From: a bacterium
Lineage (GTDB): Bacteria; SZUA-79; Acidulodesulfobacterales; Acidulodesulfobacteraceae
NCBI GenBank assembly: GCA_021784835.1
Contig: JAJYHI010000005.1
Coordinates: forward strand, 1-38,521
Direction of reading: 5' to 3'
Length of the DNA stretch: 38,521 nucleotides
Position 1 is the stretch's first letter, and each line of letters starts with the position of its first letter. A model generated the notes under the pieces. It had not been told where the DNA came from. It ran no database searches and worked only from the letters and a program-made list of their open reading frames with translations. Shown one piece after another: positions 8,539 to 16,399 of this stretch. Made by a program: the position numbers and the translations under genes.

Positions 8539-9060
8539 TTAGTGTTTTTTAAAAGGCAGGGAGATTAAATTAGTCTTATGCGGTTTTTCATCAGCGTCGG
8601 GATCTTCAGCCTCTCCGGCTTCCGTAGTAAATACATCCATGCCGTCTTCGGCTTCGTTATGTACGTTATGATAATAATAAGTAAAATTGCCTTGCAATTT
8701 ATTTTTGAAGTATTTAAATATCAGATATATTAGAAAATAATTTAAAAACGGAATCAAAAAAAGAACCGCTATACAGTCCGTTATAAATCCAGGAATAAAA
8801 AACAGCACTCCGGCAATAAAGTAAGCCGCCGATTTAATAAAATTTTTATTTAAAATTTTTCCTTTTGAAAAATCTGACAGCGCATTTTGAAAAGCTGCAT
8901 ATTTAATTCTTTTAGTTATTACGTAACCGGCTATACTAAATAAAATCAAAAGGCCGGCTGTTTCGGCATAGCCCAATCTTTCGGCTATTTCTATAAATAC
9001 GTAAATTTCTAAAAATATATCTATAACTATTGCAAAAAAAATTTTTCCAAATAAACCCAT
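8539..9060 (-). CDS. fxsA: FxsA family membrane protein
   Basis: Inner-membrane protein of 173 residues. The pattern FLEIYVFIEIAERLGYAET, then SIAGYVITK, then FIAGVLFFIPGFITDCIAVLFLIP is the FxsA signature: three to four hydrophobic segments and the conserved PGFxTD turn. In E. coli overproduced FxsA relieves phage T7 exclusion by the F plasmid, but its normal role is unknown. The C-terminal tail is acidic and soluble. It converges on hyfB with 63 bp between the two stops; a weak GTTTC/GAAAC stem is the only terminator-like element there. Confidence 0.8.
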   Translation of the reverse strand: MGLFGKIFFAIVIDIFLEIYVFIEIAERLGYAETAGLLILFSIAGYVITKRIKYAAFQNALSDFSKGKILNKNFIKSAAYFIAGVLFFIPGFITDCIAVLFLIPFLNYFLIYLIFKYFKNKLQGNFTYYYHNVHNEAEDGMDVFTTEAGEAEDPDADEKPHKTNLISLPFKKH

Positions 9061-9090
9061 AATTTAATATACAACGAATTTAAATAATAA

Positions 9091-10335
9091 TCAAATTTGA
9101 ATTTTATTTGAATCGATTTTAAAAATATTTTTGCCGCCCGCATATTCATATATAATTTTTAATCCGTGTTTTTCTATTATTTGTTTTGTTATATACAAAC
9201 CTAGTCCGAAGCCGTCTTTGTTTTTTGCGTTAATATCTTTTGCAAAAGGCTCAAACATAGCGTCTTCGGAAATAGAAGGTTTTGCGCCTTCGTTTATTAT
9301 GCTCAAAACGCCTTTTTCTATGCTTACGACGACGGCCGATTTCTCGTCGGTTTTAAATTTAACCGCATTATCCAATAAATTTTTTATAGCTATGCTAAGC
9401 AGTTCGCAATCCGCTTTAACCGTATAATTCGGATTATCGAAAATAACGTTTATAACGCCGTCGTTTTTTACGAAAAGCAGTTCGGTCGCCCTGTCGATTA
9501 CGTCTTTTAAACCGCAGGCGGTCATATTTAAAATTTCGCTTCCGGCCGCTATTTTTTCAGCTGCGAAAAGTTCGTTTATAAGCATTTCAAGCCTGTTAAA
9601 AATGTCAGTGAATATTCTTTTTTTATTTCCGTCTTCGTCTTTTAATAATTCGAGGGCAATTTTTCCTTTAGTAATAGGCGTTTTTAATTCATGGGCTATG
9701 TTTCTTATAAACCAAACTCTAGTATTCATGGTTTTTTTAAGATTATCGACAGCTTCTTTAAATTCTTTCGCCAAAAAACCTATCTCATCCTTTCTTGAAG
9801 CATAGCCGCCTAAATCGACGTATATATTTCCGTTTTTAAATTCTTCTATATTGTCCCTTAATTTTTTAAGAGGCCTTATAGAGCGGAATATACTGATATA
9901 TAAAAGAATAAGTACGACGTTTAAACCTATCCATGCTACCAATAAAACGTTCTGCCTTTCGTTTATGCCCGAAATTCTTTGCAATAAAAGATTAGTTGTT
10001 CCCGTTTTAGACTTGAAATATAAATACTTATTTCCGCCTGAGCTAAGTAAATTAAGCGTATAATTAAGGCGGGGAGGGTTTCTTCTTAATATAATTTTGC
10101 CGTTTTTTAAAATCTTATCGATATTTTTTTTATTTTTTATTAAATTAACGCCGAACATTCCCACGTCTTTCAATTTATTTTTTTTAACCAGAAACACTGC
10201 TTTTCTAAGAAATTTGAAAGTTTCGACGCGGTTTATTATTTTATGCGCAAATAAATAGAAAAACAAGAGTACCGCAAAAGACAGAATAAAAACTATATTT
10301 ATTTTAAACAATACGGAGTGCCTGTTAATTTTCAT
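9091..10335 (-). CDS. Sensor histidine kinase (ArsS-like layout)
   Basis: Membrane-bound sensor kinase, 414 residues. Transmembrane helices at about 10-31 and 130-150 bracket a periplasmic sensor domain of roughly 100 residues. A HAMP linker follows (about 151-205), then the phosphoacceptor H215 in NIAHELKTPITKGK, the N box with N319/N323 in KNLLDNAVKF, and the G box GFGLGLY at 375-381. The H-box text HELKTPITKG resembles that of the ArsS acid-sensing kinase family of Campylobacterota, but the periplasmic domain cannot be matched to a signal by eye. Its start overlaps the end of the response-regulator gene by 11 bp, so both are made from one transcript. Confidence 0.88.
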   Translation of the reverse strand: MKINRHSVLFKINIVFILSFAVLLFFYLFAHKIINRVETFKFLRKAVFLVKKNKLKDVGMFGVNLIKNKKNIDKILKNGKIILRRNPPRLNYTLNLLSSGGNKYLYFKSKTGTTNLLLQRISGINERQNVLLVAWIGLNVVLILLYISIFRSIRPLKKLRDNIEEFKNGNIYVDLGGYASRKDEIGFLAKEFKEAVDNLKKTMNTRVWFIRNIAHELKTPITKGKIALELLKDEDGNKKRIFTDIFNRLEMLINELFAAEKIAAGSEILNMTACGLKDVIDRATELLFVKNDGVINVIFDNPNYTVKADCELLSIAIKNLLDNAVKFKTDEKSAVVVSIEKGVLSIINEGAKPSISEDAMFEPFAKDINAKNKDGFGLGLYITKQIIEKHGLKIIYEYAGGKNIFKIDSNKIQI

Positions 10336-11029
10336 CGGAGTAAAATTTATATCCGTAACCCCTTATGGACTTAATGTATTTTGGATTTCGCGGGTCATCC
10401 CCTATTTTTTTTCTTATTCTTCCTATCAAAACGTCTACCGTCCTGTCTATGCTTTCATAGCTCATAGTTTTAATATTTTCCAAAATATAGTCCCTAGTAA
10501 TAACGTTTCCTTTATTTTTATATAAAAGCAAAAAAAGTTCATATTCCGCTGAGGTTAAGTCGACGGTTTTTCCGTTTTTTTTAATAAGCATTTTGTTTTC
10601 GTCTATTTCAAAGCCGCCGCCGGTATCAACCTCATTATTGCCGGTAAAATTGCTTTTATTAGACGCTTTTCTTCTGATTACCGCTCTGATTCTCGCGACA
10701 AGCTCTCGCGGATTGTAGGGCTTTGCGACGTAATCGTCGGCACCTATTTCAAGTCCCGTTACTATGTCGGAATAATCGCCCCTTGCCGAAGAAATAATTA
10801 TCGGAAGACCGTATAACTGCGAAACCGATTTGCATACTTCTAATCCGTCGGAGTCCGGTAACGTCAGGTCTAAAATTAAAAGGTCAAAGCCGTCTGCGTT
10901 CTCTTTTAAAGCGTTAAGTCCGCCTTCCGCCGTTTCAAAGTTTACCAGTTCTACATTAAATTTATAAAGATATTCTTTTAAGAGTTCTGCGATTTCTTTG
11001 TCGTCTTCAATCATTATAACTTTTGTCAT
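10325..11029 (-). CDS. OmpR/PhoB-family response regulator
   Basis: Two-domain DNA-binding response regulator of 234 residues. The receiver domain has the acidic pair E8-D9, phosphoacceptor D54 in LLILDLTLPDSDG, the switch Ser/Thr in IISSARG, and K103 in YVAKPYNPREL. The C-terminal half is a winged helix of the OmpR type, including LTSAEYELFLLLYKNKGNVITRD and the late SIRGYGYKF segment. It is transcribed ahead of the kinase gene and overlaps it. The Spy-like gene lies 247 bp upstream on the same strand and is a plausible target or operon member. Confidence 0.92.
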   Translation of the reverse strand: MTKVIMIEDDKEIAELLKEYLYKFNVELVNFETAEGGLNALKENADGFDLLILDLTLPDSDGLEVCKSVSQLYGLPIIISSARGDYSDIVTGLEIGADDYVAKPYNPRELVARIRAVIRRKASNKSNFTGNNEVDTGGGFEIDENKMLIKKNGKTVDLTSAEYELFLLLYKNKGNVITRDYILENIKTMSYESIDRTVDVLIGRIRKKIGDDPRNPKYIKSIRGYGYKFYSDEN

Positions 11030-11276
11030 AATATTTAATGATAGTATTTAAAATAAAAAAAATTGTTAAAATTTAGCTTGCCTTAAAGGATATAATATAA
11101 TAAATATCGAATTAAATTGCATTACTATATTAATTTGATAAATAAGACGGCGGAAGCGGCCGCATTAAATTAATATAATGATAGCAAATAACGCAGCCGC
11201 TTCGCAGAATTTAAAATTAACCGTTCCGGATGCCGATTAATACTAATAATACCAATCGATATTCAATAAAGAGATA
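11030..11276. other. Intergenic leader between spy-like gene and response regulator
   Basis: AT-rich spacer of 247 bp between two minus-strand genes. It contains a GC-rich imperfect inverted repeat: AAGCGGC at 11154-11160 and GCCGCTT at 11196-11202, extended outward by GCG/CGC with one bulged G. The 35-nt loop is long for a terminator, so this could be a protein-binding site, an mRNA processing signal or a partial terminator of the spy-like gene. No small gene is evident. Confidence 0.4.
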
Positions 11277-11825
11277 TTATTCGGACATATTTTCTTTCAT
11301 TGCCTTAATTTTTTTGTTCAACATTTTTTTCATAAACTCAAGACGTTTAATTTTACCTAAAATTCTGTTCTTCATCATTTGCACAAATTTATTTCTCTGT
11401 TTCGGCGTTAAAACGCTGAAGAATTTTTGAAAAAAGTTTGCTTTAATTTCGGCCATATTTTTAACTTTATTCGTAATACCGGATACGAAAACGCTTTTGT
11501 CGAACGTGCCGGATTTCATTGCCGCAAGCAGCGGATTTCCAAAGTTTCCCATATTTGATTTGAAAGCTTTAAATTCCTGGCGTTTAAACAGCATAATTTG
11601 ATGAAACTGATTTTGATTTAAATGCAATTTCTTTTTGAGCATAAAAACATTAAACATTCCTATTCTCATCCACATATTCATTTTACCGCGGCGCATAAAT
11701 TTATGCCCCATAAAATTGTGATTTTGCATGCCTTGAAACGCAAAAGCTTTTCCCGCAAAATACGTTCCCGTAAAAATAAATGCCAACAAAAACATAAACA
11801 GGAAAAAAAATTTAGACTTTTTCAT
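11277..11825 (-). CDS. Spy/CpxP-like periplasmic protein, methionine-rich N-terminus
   Basis: Exported protein of 182 residues. The signal peptide is clear: a lysine start, a hydrophobic core, and a likely cleavage after AFA at 27-29. The LTxxQ-type hallmark of the Spy/CpxP/ZraP family is present as LTPKQR in the C-terminal half, in a chain that is almost entirely helical. The mature protein is very basic and its first 34 residues hold eight methionines (33, 39, 44, 49, 51, 53, 57, 62) plus H36 and H41, a composition seen in periplasmic Cu(I)/Ag(I)-binding proteins. A good ribosome site (AAGGAGAG) precedes the ATG. Family members act as periplasmic chaperones or stress/metal sensors, often controlled by an adjacent two-component system as here. 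Confidence 0.75.
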   Translation of the reverse strand: MKKSKFFFLFMFLLAFIFTGTYFAGKAFAFQGMQNHNFMGHKFMRRGKMNMWMRIGMFNVFMLKKKLHLNQNQFHQIMLFKRQEFKAFKSNMGNFGNPLLAAMKSGTFDKSVFVSGITNKVKNMAEIKANFFQKFFSVLTPKQRNKFVQMMKNRILGKIKRLEFMKKMLNKKIKAMKENMSE

Positions 11826-12196
11826 TTTAAATCTCTCCTTTAAATTAAAAGTTAAATAAAATTAAATTAAAAATAAATGAATAATTTCGACTGGCAATAT
11901 TTAAATGAAACGGCTAAAATTATTCATGAAATAATTATATCGTATTAATGTTAATTTAAAATAAATATTGCGTAAACGATTAAATTTTTATTTTTATAGT
12001 TTTATTGCGTAAAAAAAATATATTTTCGTTTATAAAACATTTATTTTTTATTAATATTCCTTTGATAAAGTATAATAAATATATCTGCAATTTTTGGTTT
12101 TCCTTGAGTTTGAATTTTTATATTTTAAGAAATATAATATAGAAATTATAAAGTTGAAATACTATATTTAGAGTATAATTTAAAATGAGGTATATC
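11826..12196. other. Divergent intergenic promoter region
   Basis: A spacer of about 370 bp, over 80% A+T, separates the leftward spy-like gene from the rightward secreted-protein gene and must hold both promoters. One perfect 11-bp inverted repeat is visible: ATGAATAATTT at 11877-11887 and AAATTATTCAT at 11917-11927, spaced by 29 nt, close upstream of the spy-like gene. It could be an operator, although in such AT-rich DNA a chance match is possible. No RNA gene or small coding region is apparent. Confidence 0.4.
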
Positions 12197-12817
12197 ATGA
12201 AACGCTTTATCGTTTACTTATTATTTGCTGTATTTTTTGTAACCGCGTCCGGCGCATACGTTTTTACAAACTCAAAGCCGGCTCAGGCGGGTGTATTCAT
12301 CGGCATCTCGACGCCTAACTTTGCTTTTTCTTTCGGACAGGGGCTTAACGCTTATTACGCTCCTTCTTTCCAGAGTTATATTTACGGCTATAACGGATTT
12401 TATTACAGGTGGTATAACGGAGGATGGGTTTATGCAAGCGTTTATTCGGGGCCGTGGTTTCCGTTAACTCCGGCAATGGTTCTGCCCGCTCCTTTAGTTT
12501 ACGGTCCTCCGCCCCCCGTAGTTATGTATAAGCCGTATTTTTTTTGGTGGAGGCTTCATGTCGCTCCATGGTACCGCGAATATCATCCGGGCTGGTGGGC
12601 AAGGCATCATATGTATCTCAGGCATTATAGAGCGTGGCGCGCTTACGCCCCCCGGTTTTATGCGACACATCCCTTTTATAAAGAAAAAATGAGGCGGATA
12701 TTTCGTCAAAGAATGATAAACAGATTTCAGCGCCGCAGAATAATTAACCAACATCGCAGGATTATGCATCAGAGAAAGATTATCCGGCGTTTTAGGCGCA
12801 AACGCAATGGACGTTAA
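12197..12817 (+). CDS. Secreted Trp/Tyr-rich protein with Arg/His-rich tail, function unknown
   Basis: Not a family I can name with certainty. From the ATG at 12197 it is 206 residues with a clear signal peptide and likely cleavage after AQA (29-31). The start is chosen because GAGG at 12187-12190 sits 6 nt upstream; an earlier in-frame ATG at 12185 overlaps that site. The mature N-terminal part is Gly/Tyr/Trp-rich, with YYRWYNGGWVYASVYSGPWFPL-type text (65-90) similar to WxxGxW-style cell-envelope proteins, followed by a proline run PPPP at 104-107. The region 116-150 is packed with Trp, His, Tyr and Arg, and 160-206 is strongly basic. It is divergent from the Spy-like/two-component cluster. 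A role in envelope or metal response is inference only. Confidence 0.7.
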   Translation: MKRFIVYLLFAVFFVTASGAYVFTNSKPAQAGVFIGISTPNFAFSFGQGLNAYYAPSFQSYIYGYNGFYYRWYNGGWVYASVYSGPWFPLTPAMVLPAPLVYGPPPPVVMYKPYFFWWRLHVAPWYREYHPGWWARHHMYLRHYRAWRAYAPRFYATHPFYKEKMRRIFRQRMINRFQRRRIINQHRRIMHQRKIIRRFRRKRNGR

Positions 12818-12910
12818 TTCAACATTAATGAGCATGCTGAATAAAGCAAACTGCTTTAAATTATCAAAAGCAAAATCCTGACAACGCGCATGACGCAGAA
12901 CAGCTTATCC

Positions 12911-12936
12911 TTTAGGTAGTTAATAATTTACCTAAA
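12911..12936. terminator. Stem-loop between convergent genes
   Basis: TTTAGGTA (12911-12918) and TACCTAAA (12929-12936) form an 8-bp perfect stem with a 10-nt loop, placed between the convergent secreted-protein and ATPase genes. It has no long T-run on either side, so termination strength is uncertain. Confidence 0.4.
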
Positions 12937-12984
12937 TATTGTAACGGAGTTATTTTACTGCCCTGAATCAGCAAATATGTTTTT

Positions 12985-14247
12985 TTAAAACAGCCGCCTT
13001 GACGGTATCATCCAGATATCCGGTTCTGCAATCTTGCCTATTCTGTCGCCGTTATAAACTAAAATACCGCCGCTCCATAATTTGCCGAGACCGTCAGCTA
13101 CGGCTTTCATAGGTCTTAAATCGGAAGGGGTTACCGTACTGCGATTTTTGATTTCAATCCCTATTATTCTTTCATTTATTTTCAAAAGAATATCAAGTTC
13201 TAATCCTGAGCGGGTTCTATAAAAATACATTGAGACAGGTTTCTGCATTGTTTTTATCCATTTGTAGATTTCGGAAATTACCAAAGTTTCAAATATATCA
13301 CCGGAAATCACGTCGCCCCAAAAGCCCGTCATCTGCCTTAATAAACCAATGTCAAGCCAGTAAATCTTCGGGGTTTTTACAGCCGAACTCGTTATATTAG
13401 TTCCGTAAGGTTGAAGCAGTATAGTTTGATAAGATATTTTCAGATATTCTAAATATCTCTTTGATGTATCTACGCTTATACCGACATCTCGAGCCAGTTC
13501 GGAATAATTGAGGAGTTTTGCATTTCTTAAAGCCGATATTGTTTGAAATTTTTTAAAAGGTTCCAAATCTTCAATCCTTGATAAATCTGCAAGATCTCTT
13601 TCTAAATATGTATAAGTATAATCTCTGAGCCATTTTTGCCTTTCATATGCATTATTAATACTTAAAAGGAACGGCATTCCGCCCCATCTTAATAAGTGTT
13701 CCTGAGCTTCTTTTAATTTTATATCTTCTTCGCCTATTAAAACAGATGGAAGACTTTCCATAAGCTTTTGAAAATCTTCTTCCTCAAAGATGCGGTCTAT
13801 AAGAGGCGGTTTAATAATTTTAGCTCCTGGTCCGGCATATATCTCGGACATCATTAAAGGCCACAGTTCATAAAGCGATATTCTTCCCGCAAGCGATTCC
13901 CTTATCTTTTTCAATAAAAGAATTTGGCTTGAACCGAGAATTACTTGAAAATTGAGATTTCCTCCGTCATAGGCATATTTAACCTTTTCGAACAGCGAAG
14001 GTTCTTTCTGCGCTTCGTCAAGTATAGCTTTGCCTATATCTTTATGCCAGTTTGAGGCCGTAATCTGCGAAATGCCGTCCCGTATTTCCGGAGAATCCAG
14101 ATTGATATAACGCAACGTATTGTATTTATTTTTTGCAAGAGTGGTTTTTCCGGTCTGACGAGCGCCGGTTATTAAGACGATTTTTCTTTCTTTTTCGGAA
14201 GGCAGAAAATTGTATATCGCTCTAAAATACTGTAAATTTTCGCTCAT
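12985..14247 (-). CDS. AAA ATPase with DUF4143 nuclease-like domain
   Basis: Protein of 420 residues in the widespread AAA_14/DUF4143 family. The N-terminal domain has a Walker A motif GARQTGKTT at 28-36 and a Walker B-like AILDEAQ with D77-E78. A winged-helix stretch follows, with NYSELARDVGISVDTSKRYLEYL. The C-terminal DUF4143 part ends in a PD-(D/E)xK-like core: GLELDILL followed by IIGIEIKNRS, where E/D and E-x-K are the expected metal-binding residues. Such genes are common, scattered and mobile in bacteria and archaea, and their cellular job is unknown. It stands alone next to a decayed gene, which fits an accessory origin. Confidence 0.85.
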   Translation of the reverse strand: MSENLQYFRAIYNFLPSEKERKIVLITGARQTGKTTLAKNKYNTLRYINLDSPEIRDGISQITASNWHKDIGKAILDEAQKEPSLFEKVKYAYDGGNLNFQVILGSSQILLLKKIRESLAGRISLYELWPLMMSEIYAGPGAKIIKPPLIDRIFEEEDFQKLMESLPSVLIGEEDIKLKEAQEHLLRWGGMPFLLSINNAYERQKWLRDYTYTYLERDLADLSRIEDLEPFKKFQTISALRNAKLLNYSELARDVGISVDTSKRYLEYLKISYQTILLQPYGTNITSSAVKTPKIYWLDIGLLRQMTGFWGDVISGDIFETLVISEIYKWIKTMQKPVSMYFYRTRSGLELDILLKINERIIGIEIKNRSTVTPSDLRPMKAVADGLGKLWSGGILVYNGDRIGKIAEPDIWMIPSRRLF

Positions 14248-14287
14248 AATCTTAAATTTTACAGTATATTTTAGGAAATGTCAAAAT

Positions 14288-14712
14288 TTATTTCAATAAA
14301 TCAGGCAACATTTTTGCTAAAGCCTATTCGGAATTAATGCCGCCAAAGAGCCGGATTAGTATTAAGTAAATTGCTTCACATCTTACTGTTTTACCAATAG
14401 CCGAATCCCAAATATTTTCTTTATAAAGCATAGCATCGTATCTCATTTTAGATTTTTTTAAGGCATAAAGTTTTACGAAATCGTTAAGCGATATCATAAC
14501 GAATAACAATTCTGGCCATAATATTTCTATCCTGTAATACACGTTTTTATCGGAACATACTTTAAAAACCATTTCATTTTATCATAATCCATACCGTTAT
14601 CGACAAATTCAATGTCTCTATCGCCCATTAAAGCGTGTCTTAAATCATAGCAAACACCCATAACTCTGTTCATTACGGATTCGTAAAAAATATTTTCGTT
14701 CTCACCCCACAT
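14288..14712 (-). pseudogene. Decayed DUF6904-like gene (frameshift plus internal stops)
   Basis: Two minus-strand fragments in different frames make one protein. Fragment one (14712 down to about 14550) contains RVMGVCYDLRHALMGDRD and then EFVDNGMDYDKMKW. Fragment two (from about 14560 down to 14324) continues with KNVYYRIEILWPELLFVMISLNDFVKLYA. The shift falls near the T5 and A5 homopolymers at about 14541-14570 and corresponds to one lost base. A TAG at 14324-14326 then interrupts the tail, after which the frame continues as ALAKMLPDLLK to a TAA at 14288-14290. Upstream of 14712 the frame stays open for ten codons (GHIYLTFHDI) to a TGA, so the N-terminus is missing too. The family name is from memory of the GVCYDxRHALMGDR and FVDNGM motifs. 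Confidence 0.6.
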
Positions 14713-14752
14713 TATATCGTGAAAAGTTAAATAAATATGTCCTCATTTTTAA

Positions 14753-14796
14753 ATGTTACAAAAATTTAACAGAAACGTCATAAAATTGTAACATTA
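14753..14796 (+). promoter_or_regulatory. Four tandem 11-bp Pho-box-like repeats upstream of phosphate transporter
   Basis: Four end-to-end 11-mers are visible: ATGTTACAAAA, ATTTAACAGAA, ACGTCATAAAA and TTGTAACATTA. Each is a 7-bp core plus a four-base A-rich spacer. Units 3 and 4 fit the enterobacterial Pho-box plan of two 7-bp CTGTCAT-like cores separated by an A/T tetrad. A possible -10 element TAGAAT at 14803-14808 lies 6 nt beyond the array, in the place expected for a PhoB-type activator that replaces the -35 contact. The first and last units also form a 10-bp inverted repeat (14752-14761 with 14786-14795). Confidence 0.6.
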
Positions 14797-14868
14797 GTTT
14801 GATAGAATTTTAATTAATAATAAAATTAAGGTTGTTTATTCAGTTTAATTTAAGAGGAGGAATTATTA

Positions 14869-16320
14869 ATGGAATCTGCTAAAGATTTAAGGAATAACCT
14901 GCTTAATAAGGTTGACGACATCGACCTTGTAAGGCATCATTTCAGGACGATGTTTACGGCCGGAATGGGTTTTTTTACGGATGCTTACGACCTTTTCATA
15001 ATCGGGGTCGTTATTGCTCTGCTTACTCCGATATGGCACTTAACGACGCCGGAAATTGCGCTGCTGGGAAGTTCGTCTTTAATTGCTGCGGCGCTTGGAG
15101 CATATATTTTTGGAAGGGTTTCGGATATTTTCGGCAGAAAAGCTATTTACGGCTTGGAAGTTTTAATCTTAACGATAGGAGCTATAGGTTCCGCTTTTTC
15201 ACAGGATATTACCCAGCTTATAATATGGAGGATAGTTTTAGGTATCGGAATCGGCGGCGACTATCCGATAAGCGCGATAATAATGAGCGAATATTCAAAC
15301 AGGAAAGACAGGGGAAAATTAGTCTCCATGGTTTTTTCTCTTCAAGGAATAGGATTGGTAGTCGGTCCTATGGTGGCTATTCTTATTATAATGCTTGGAG
15401 TACCGCACGATATGGCATGGAGAATATTGCTCGGCTTAGGCGCTATACCTGCCGCAAGCGTAATATATTTAAGAAGAAAGATTAAAGAGACGCCTTATTA
15501 CAGCCTAAGTGCAAAAGGGGATGTTTCGGGAACGGTTGCTGCTATTAACGATATAACCGGTTCTAAAATAGTAGCCGCCGAACCAAAAAAATCCGAAAAT
15601 GGAAACGGCGTCAAATTAAAAACAAAATGGACGGATATGTTTACCTATCCAAATAATTTAAGGCTTCTAGGAACAGCGGGTTCATGGTTTTTGTTAGACT
15701 GGGCTTTTTACGGAAATTCTATAAGCTGGCCGCTCGTTATGAAATCTATTATGCCTCACGGCAGTTTTATCCAAGGCCTTGCTTTATCCACGATAGTTTT
15801 TATAGTTTTTGCGGCGCCGTTTTACTGGGTAGCGGCATTCAGCATGGATAAATTAGGAAGGAAATTTATACAGACCGTAGGATTTATCGGTATGGCGGTT
15901 GCCTATCTTATCATTTCTTTTACGAGTTTCGGCGGATATGAACTTATTCCGGCAGTGTTTATGCTGGTATTCGGTATGAGTTATATATTTACCGAATTTG
16001 GACCAAACGTAACGACCTTCGTTTATCCGGCGGAAGTATTTCCGACTCCCATAAGAGGGTTAGGCGACGGCATTTCGGCAGGAAGCGGAAAATTCGGCGC
16101 ATTCCTCGGTACGCTCTTGTTTCCGTTCTTAATGGTCGCTTTTAAAGTCAAAGGAACATTCTTGATACTTGCGGTAATTTCGATTTTAGGCGCTATACTT
16201 ACCACCTTTGCTTTGCCTGAGACTAAAGAAATGTCTTTAAGAGAAGTCGGACAAGAAGACAAATACATAGAAGATGACAAAATATCAGTTGCGGCATCAG
16301 CGGCGACGCATAAAGCTTAA
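14869..16320 (+). CDS. Phosphate:H+ symporter (MFS, PHS family)
   Basis: Twelve-helix major facilitator of 483 residues. The phosphate:H+ symporter signature is clear: GFFTDAYDLF at 34-43, the MFS loop GRVSDIFGRK at 82-91, GGDYPISAIIMSEY at 129-142, and LLDWAFYGNS in the second half. The acidic residues in these segments match those that bind phosphate and protons in fungal Pho84/PiPT. A strong AGGAGG site precedes the ATG. The Pho-box-like array about 75-115 bp upstream suggests induction by phosphate starvation. A long polar central loop (about 210-250) separates the two six-helix halves, normal for the family. Confidence 0.88.
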   Translation: MESAKDLRNNLLNKVDDIDLVRHHFRTMFTAGMGFFTDAYDLFIIGVVIALLTPIWHLTTPEIALLGSSSLIAAALGAYIFGRVSDIFGRKAIYGLEVLILTIGAIGSAFSQDITQLIIWRIVLGIGIGGDYPISAIIMSEYSNRKDRGKLVSMVFSLQGIGLVVGPMVAILIIMLGVPHDMAWRILLGLGAIPAASVIYLRRKIKETPYYSLSAKGDVSGTVAAINDITGSKIVAAEPKKSENGNGVKLKTKWTDMFTYPNNLRLLGTAGSWFLLDWAFYGNSISWPLVMKSIMPHGSFIQGLALSTIVFIVFAAPFYWVAAFSMDKLGRKFIQTVGFIGMAVAYLIISFTSFGGYELIPAVFMLVFGMSYIFTEFGPNVTTFVYPAEVFPTPIRGLGDGISAGSGKFGAFLGTLLFPFLMVAFKVKGTFLILAVISILGAILTTFALPETKEMSLREVGQEDKYIEDDKISVAASAATHKA

Positions 16321-16399
16321 TTTTAAATTTTATATGATATAATAAAAATATATCGCAAAAAAATGATTAAAATTTCGTTTAACTTAAACGACTGATGCA

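Noticed and set aside
11230..11430. Plus-strand open frame over the end of the spy-like gene
   Set aside because: Covers the AT-rich 3' end of a gene with signal peptide and LTPKQ motif on the other strand; no ribosome site or family resemblance.
11877..11927. Perfect 11-bp inverted repeat as a regulator site
   Set aside because: Noted in the intergenic entry but not raised as a finding: composition is almost purely A/T, where such matches occur by chance.
14752..14795. 10-bp inverted repeat read as a simple operator or terminator
   Set aside because: The four-unit direct 11-bp periodicity explains the same bases better; the inverted pairing arises from units 1 and 4.
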